Assembly: GCA_021786455.1 (NCBI GenBank)
Contig: JAJYNF010000334.1
Span: forward strand, 1-8,366
Direction: 5' to 3'
Length of the DNA: 8,366 nucleotides
From: Acidobacteriota bacterium
GTDB taxonomy: Bacteria; Acidobacteriota; Terriglobia; UBA7540
Shown here: piece after piece, positions 6,183 to 8,366 of the stretch
Layout: each line of letters starts with the position of its first letter
Numbering within the stretch: position 1 is the first letter of the stretch
The notes under the pieces: model-generated
What the model was told of the DNA's origin: nothing
Seen by the model: the letters and a program-made list of their open reading frames with translations, nothing else
The model's database searches: none
Position numbers and translations under genes: made by a program

Positions 6183-7144
6183 CGCATCGCCGGAACAAAA
6201 ACTCGGTCGGGCGCGGCCAAGTTGGCCCCTGGAACCTCGGTGGTGACCCGAAGCGGCTCGAAACCGGACCGTTGGGCCGGCTGAAGGCGAAAGGTCAGCA
6301 GAAACTGCTCCCCGAGGATCCGGGAGAGGTCGTCAAGATAAGGGGCAAAGGAGATGGGCGACTGGAGACCCTGCTGAAATGACGCGCCTCCGGTCTGGAA
6401 TGCCAGGCGGGAAAGCGAGCCTTGCCCATTGTTAATCAGGAAGTAGTTTCTGCCCTCGAACCCGGCGCTCTCCGCGTAGAGAGTATGAACGGTCACGCCG
6501 TGGCGCTGAGCCGTGCCGATGGCGCGCATGAGGTCTAGGTTGGCCTCGGTCGGCTCGGACTCGTCAATGCCGCGAAACAGGTCAATGCCGCTGCTGATAA
6601 CCAGGACTTCGCGCGCGGCGCCGTCATGAGGCCATTTGCGGATAAGGCTGTCCAAGGCCATGTAAATACTGGAGCCGAGGCCGGCGGGACCGATCGGCAG
6701 GCGCAGGGATTGAAGGACCGCCTCGCGGTTGGAAGTGAACTTGGCGGCGAAATCCGCCGACCCGTACTTTGCGTAGGCCAACGCGACACGGGTACCGGCC
6801 GGCAATGAGCGAACGAAAGACCGGATGTCATGGAACTGAAGTCCCACCGTCGGAGTGAGGGAGTCGTCCATGAGGATAGCAAAATCAAGCTTTCCAGCGC
6901 TTCGAACGAGAGGTGTCCAGGAAACCACAGGGCGACGCTTCCCGCTCTGATACACCAAGACATCCGCGCGGTGAAGCTCCGGCGGAGGAGCATGGCGGAC
7001 GCCGCTCACCCTCACGATGACCCGCGCCAGGTCTGAGTGGCTGGGGACGCGCTGTCCGGCTAAGCCCACATTTTCAAAAATCAATCCGCACAACAGAATT
7101 GCCGTTCCGGAGATCAACTTCCGGGTAAGCCGCCTGTCTTTCAT
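6179..7144 (-). CDS. Exported VWFA-domain protein, Acidobacterial VWFA-related type
   Basis: A 321-residue protein with a basic N-terminus (KDRRLTRK), a hydrophobic stretch at 10-23 and possible signal cleavage near residue 30, so probably periplasmic. A short beta domain (about 40-82) precedes the VWA fold, as usual in the acidobacterial VWFA-related family (TIGR03436 type). Strand 1 is LDFAILMDDSLT (86-97). The metal site reads D93-x-S95-x-T97 instead of D-x-S-x-S; GSSIY (157-161) sits where the metal-binding Thr is expected; and SSGID (184-188) replaces the usual D-G-x-D. Metal binding may thus be altered. The C-terminus (QFLLTFRLQP...FVP) matches the family's closing beta strands. The start is well supported by GGAGG five bases before ATG. 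Function unknown; VWA domains generally mediate protein binding. It is transcribed against the glycosyltransferase and divergently from the methyltransferase. Confidence 0.85.
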   Translation of the reverse strand: MKDRRLTRKLISGTAILLCGLIFENVGLAGQRVPSHSDLARVIVRVSGVRHAPPPELHRADVLVYQSGKRRPVVSWTPLVRSAGKLDFAILMDDSLTPTVGLQFHDIRSFVRSLPAGTRVALAYAKYGSADFAAKFTSNREAVLQSLRLPIGPAGLGSSIYMALDSLIRKWPHDGAAREVLVISSGIDLFRGIDESEPTEANLDLMRAIGTAQRHGVTVHTLYAESAGFEGRNYFLINNGQGSLSRLAFQTGGASFQQGLQSPISFAPYLDDLSRILGEQFLLTFRLQPAQRSGFEPLRVTTEVPGANLAAPDRVFVPAMR

Positions 7145-7419
7145 CGCATCCTCCCTGATTGGTTGGATGCCGATTTCGCCGCCAAAACACGCCTTGGAAG
7201 AACGTTATGTCTTGGCGACAGACTTGCCCCGCAGACCCTGGCTTCTAAAGGGGAAACTCTTAAGGATCTCTTCTGCCAGGCTTAGGCGAAGCGATACGCG
7301 AAAGGGAGCCAACCTTGAGCGGGCTAACGAATTTGGGGCAACAGGCCATTGCCGAAAGCTTGACCAGGGGATAACATAAACGGCGGTTTTCAGAGTCGAG
7401 ATGTGGCTCTGGCGTCAGG
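7145..7419. promoter_or_regulatory. Divergent intergenic region between VWFA and methyltransferase genes
   Basis: This 275-bp stretch must carry the promoters of both divergent genes. A good candidate for the plus-strand gene is at 7349-7377. For the minus-strand gene I find only its Shine-Dalgarno (CTCCC on the plus strand, 7151-7155) and no convincing pair of hexamers. No strong palindrome or family-like open frame is seen. The distance allows separate promoters, so co-regulation is possible but not shown. Confidence 0.5.
7349..7377 (+). promoter_or_regulatory. Candidate promoter of the methyltransferase gene
   Basis: TTGCCG (7349-7354) and TAACAT (7372-7377) are separated by 17 bases, with an AT-rich stretch continuing to 7380. 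The predicted start near 7384 would give a leader of about 35 bases before the ATG at 7420. A TTGACC inside the spacer (7360-7365) is too close to TAACAT to serve as its -35. The hexamers and spacing resemble those of the candidate promoter at 245-273. Confidence 0.4.
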
Positions 7420-8364
7420 ATGGGCGGCGTGGCAGCATCTGAATTGGCTTCCAGATTCGGTGCGGGATTTCGGCAACCCACCAAATTCCCTGCCTTTTTT
7501 TGGCGCAAGTTCCGCGAAACCTTCCTGTGGCAACGCCGTTATGCGCGACTGCGTGAGCCGAAAACTACGGCGCTCACTCAAAATGCGGAGACGGATAGGC
7601 AGCTTATCGCCGAGTTGAGAGAAGCAGGGTTCCGTCTGTTGGATTATTCCGTTGACGTCGAGGACTATCGGGCCTACGCGCGGTACGCGCGCTATAACCA
7701 GTTCCCGAATTATTATCGTGGGGGAAGGTCGCCGGATTTTGTCTCCAAATCGCTTCAGCATTATCTCGCGGCCCAGCTGTTGTCGCTCGGGCCAGACGAC
7801 GTTTACATTGACGTGGCCAGCGGAGATTCTCCGGCGCCAGAGATCTACCAATCGCTGTACGAATGCCGGGTCTATCGGCAGGATTTGCGCTACCCCAGAG
7901 GAATCCGCGGCAACCGGATCGGCGGCAACGCGACGGCCATGCCGGTGGAGAATGGCTTCGCGACAAAAATCGGCCTGCACTGTTCGTTCGAGCATTTTGA
8001 GGGCGCGGCAGACATCGAGTTTATGCGAGAGGCAACGCGGGTATTGAAGCCGGGGGGCAAAGTTTGCATCATCCCGCTTTATCTCTATCCCCAGTACACC
8101 ATTGTTACGGATCCGGTCGCTCTACCTCGCCAAGGCATCGCTTTTGAGGATGATGCCGTACTTTACTGCTGGAAGGGTTACGGGAACCGCCACGGGCGCC
8201 TTTACAGCGTCACCAAGCTGGCTTCGCGGATCAGGGATAACTTGAACGGAATGGAACTGACCGTCTATTTCCTGGCCAACCGCGCGGAGTTTTCGATCCA
8301 TTGCAATGTGCGGTTTGCTGCTGTCATGGAGAGGAAATCCGAGCCCATTGAGCAAGGGATTTAG
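7420..8364 (+). CDS. Class I SAM-dependent methyltransferase
   Basis: A 314-residue protein with a Rossmann-type methyltransferase domain in its middle. Motif I is YIDVASGDSPAPE (129-141), where D131 starts the SAM-binding loop. The next acidic region is RQDLRYP (153-159), then NATAMPVENGFA (170-181), HCSFEHFEG (187-195) and REATRVLKPGGK (203-214), the order found in the Methyltransf_11 group. About 125 residues precede motif I, rich in basic and aromatic residues (YARYARYNQFPNYYRGG, 86-102), perhaps a substrate or membrane-surface region; no signal peptide is seen. The glycine loop lacks the usual G-x-G-x-G. ATG 7420 is the only usual start codon between the upstream in-frame stop at 7372 and this point; the nearest AGG lies directly against it, so the ribosome-binding site is poor. 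A later TTG at 7444 is possible. Substrate unknown; a glycan, lipid or small molecule is possible. Confidence 0.8.
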   Translation: MGGVAASELASRFGAGFRQPTKFPAFFWRKFRETFLWQRRYARLREPKTTALTQNAETDRQLIAELREAGFRLLDYSVDVEDYRAYARYARYNQFPNYYRGGRSPDFVSKSLQHYLAAQLLSLGPDDVYIDVASGDSPAPEIYQSLYECRVYRQDLRYPRGIRGNRIGGNATAMPVENGFATKIGLHCSFEHFEGAADIEFMREATRVLKPGGKVCIIPLYLYPQYTIVTDPVALPRQGIAFEDDAVLYCWKGYGNRHGRLYSVTKLASRIRDNLNGMELTVYFLANRAEFSIHCNVRFAAVMERKSEPIEQGI

Positions 8365-8366
8365 TA

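Noticed and set aside
6179..7144. VWFA protein as a lipoprotein (cysteine at residue 19 in the hydrophobic stretch)
   Set aside because: The residues before it are I-L-L, and Leu at -1 does not fit a lipobox; an ordinary signal peptide is more likely.
7390..7995. 201-codon minus-strand frame opposite the methyltransferase gene
   Set aside because: The plus strand carries all methyltransferase motifs in order; the antisense frame has no domain-like features and a second antisense frame overlaps it.
1..8366. A defence, mobile or secondary-metabolite system formed by the four genes
   Set aside because: No nuclease, transposase, integrase, toxin-antitoxin, synthase or transporter motifs were found, the genes lie in mixed orientation, and each belongs to a family common in ordinary acidobacterial genomes.

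Overview
The window looks like a piece of an Acidobacteriota chromosome, probably class Terriglobia. This rests on the gene content: a very long exported protein built from an N-terminal 'FEENVGQ' domain, SBBP beta-propeller repeats and ASH/choice-of-anchor-D repeats; a VWFA protein resembling the family first described from Acidobacteria; and moderately GC-rich coding sequence. No rRNA or other phylogenetic marker is present, so the assignment is an inference. I see no tRNA, insertion sequence, phage gene or CRISPR array.

Layout. Positions 1-306 are non-coding and hold several inverted repeats, a possible terminator-like structure, a plausible promoter and a 17-bp palindrome just before the ribosome-binding site. 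Positions 307-4893 (+) encode one 1,528-residue secreted or surface protein: signal peptide, N-terminal domain, seven SBBP repeats (probably one seven-bladed propeller), four tandem ASH domains and two Ig-like domains. The last Ig-like domain is interrupted by a membrane-hairpin and lipobox-like segment. After a 68-bp gap, 4962-6182 (+) encodes a GT-B glycosyltransferase of the MGDG synthase/UgtP type. It converges with 6179-7144 (-), an exported VWFA-domain protein, and the two stop codons overlap within four bases. A 275-bp divergent intergenic region follows, with a recognisable promoter for 7420-8364 (+), a class I SAM-dependent methyltransferase that ends two bases before the window does.

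How the genes may fit together. Three of the four products can be tied to the cell envelope: the large exported repeat protein, the lipid/sugar glycosyltransferase and the exported VWFA protein. The methyltransferase could act on a glycan, lipid or small molecule, but nothing in the sequence fixes its substrate. Only the first two genes are co-directional and close enough to be co-transcribed. I do not see a coherent new multi-gene system. The observations most worth following are the membrane segment inserted inside the final Ig-like fold of the large protein, and the palindrome and alternative pairings in its upstream region.
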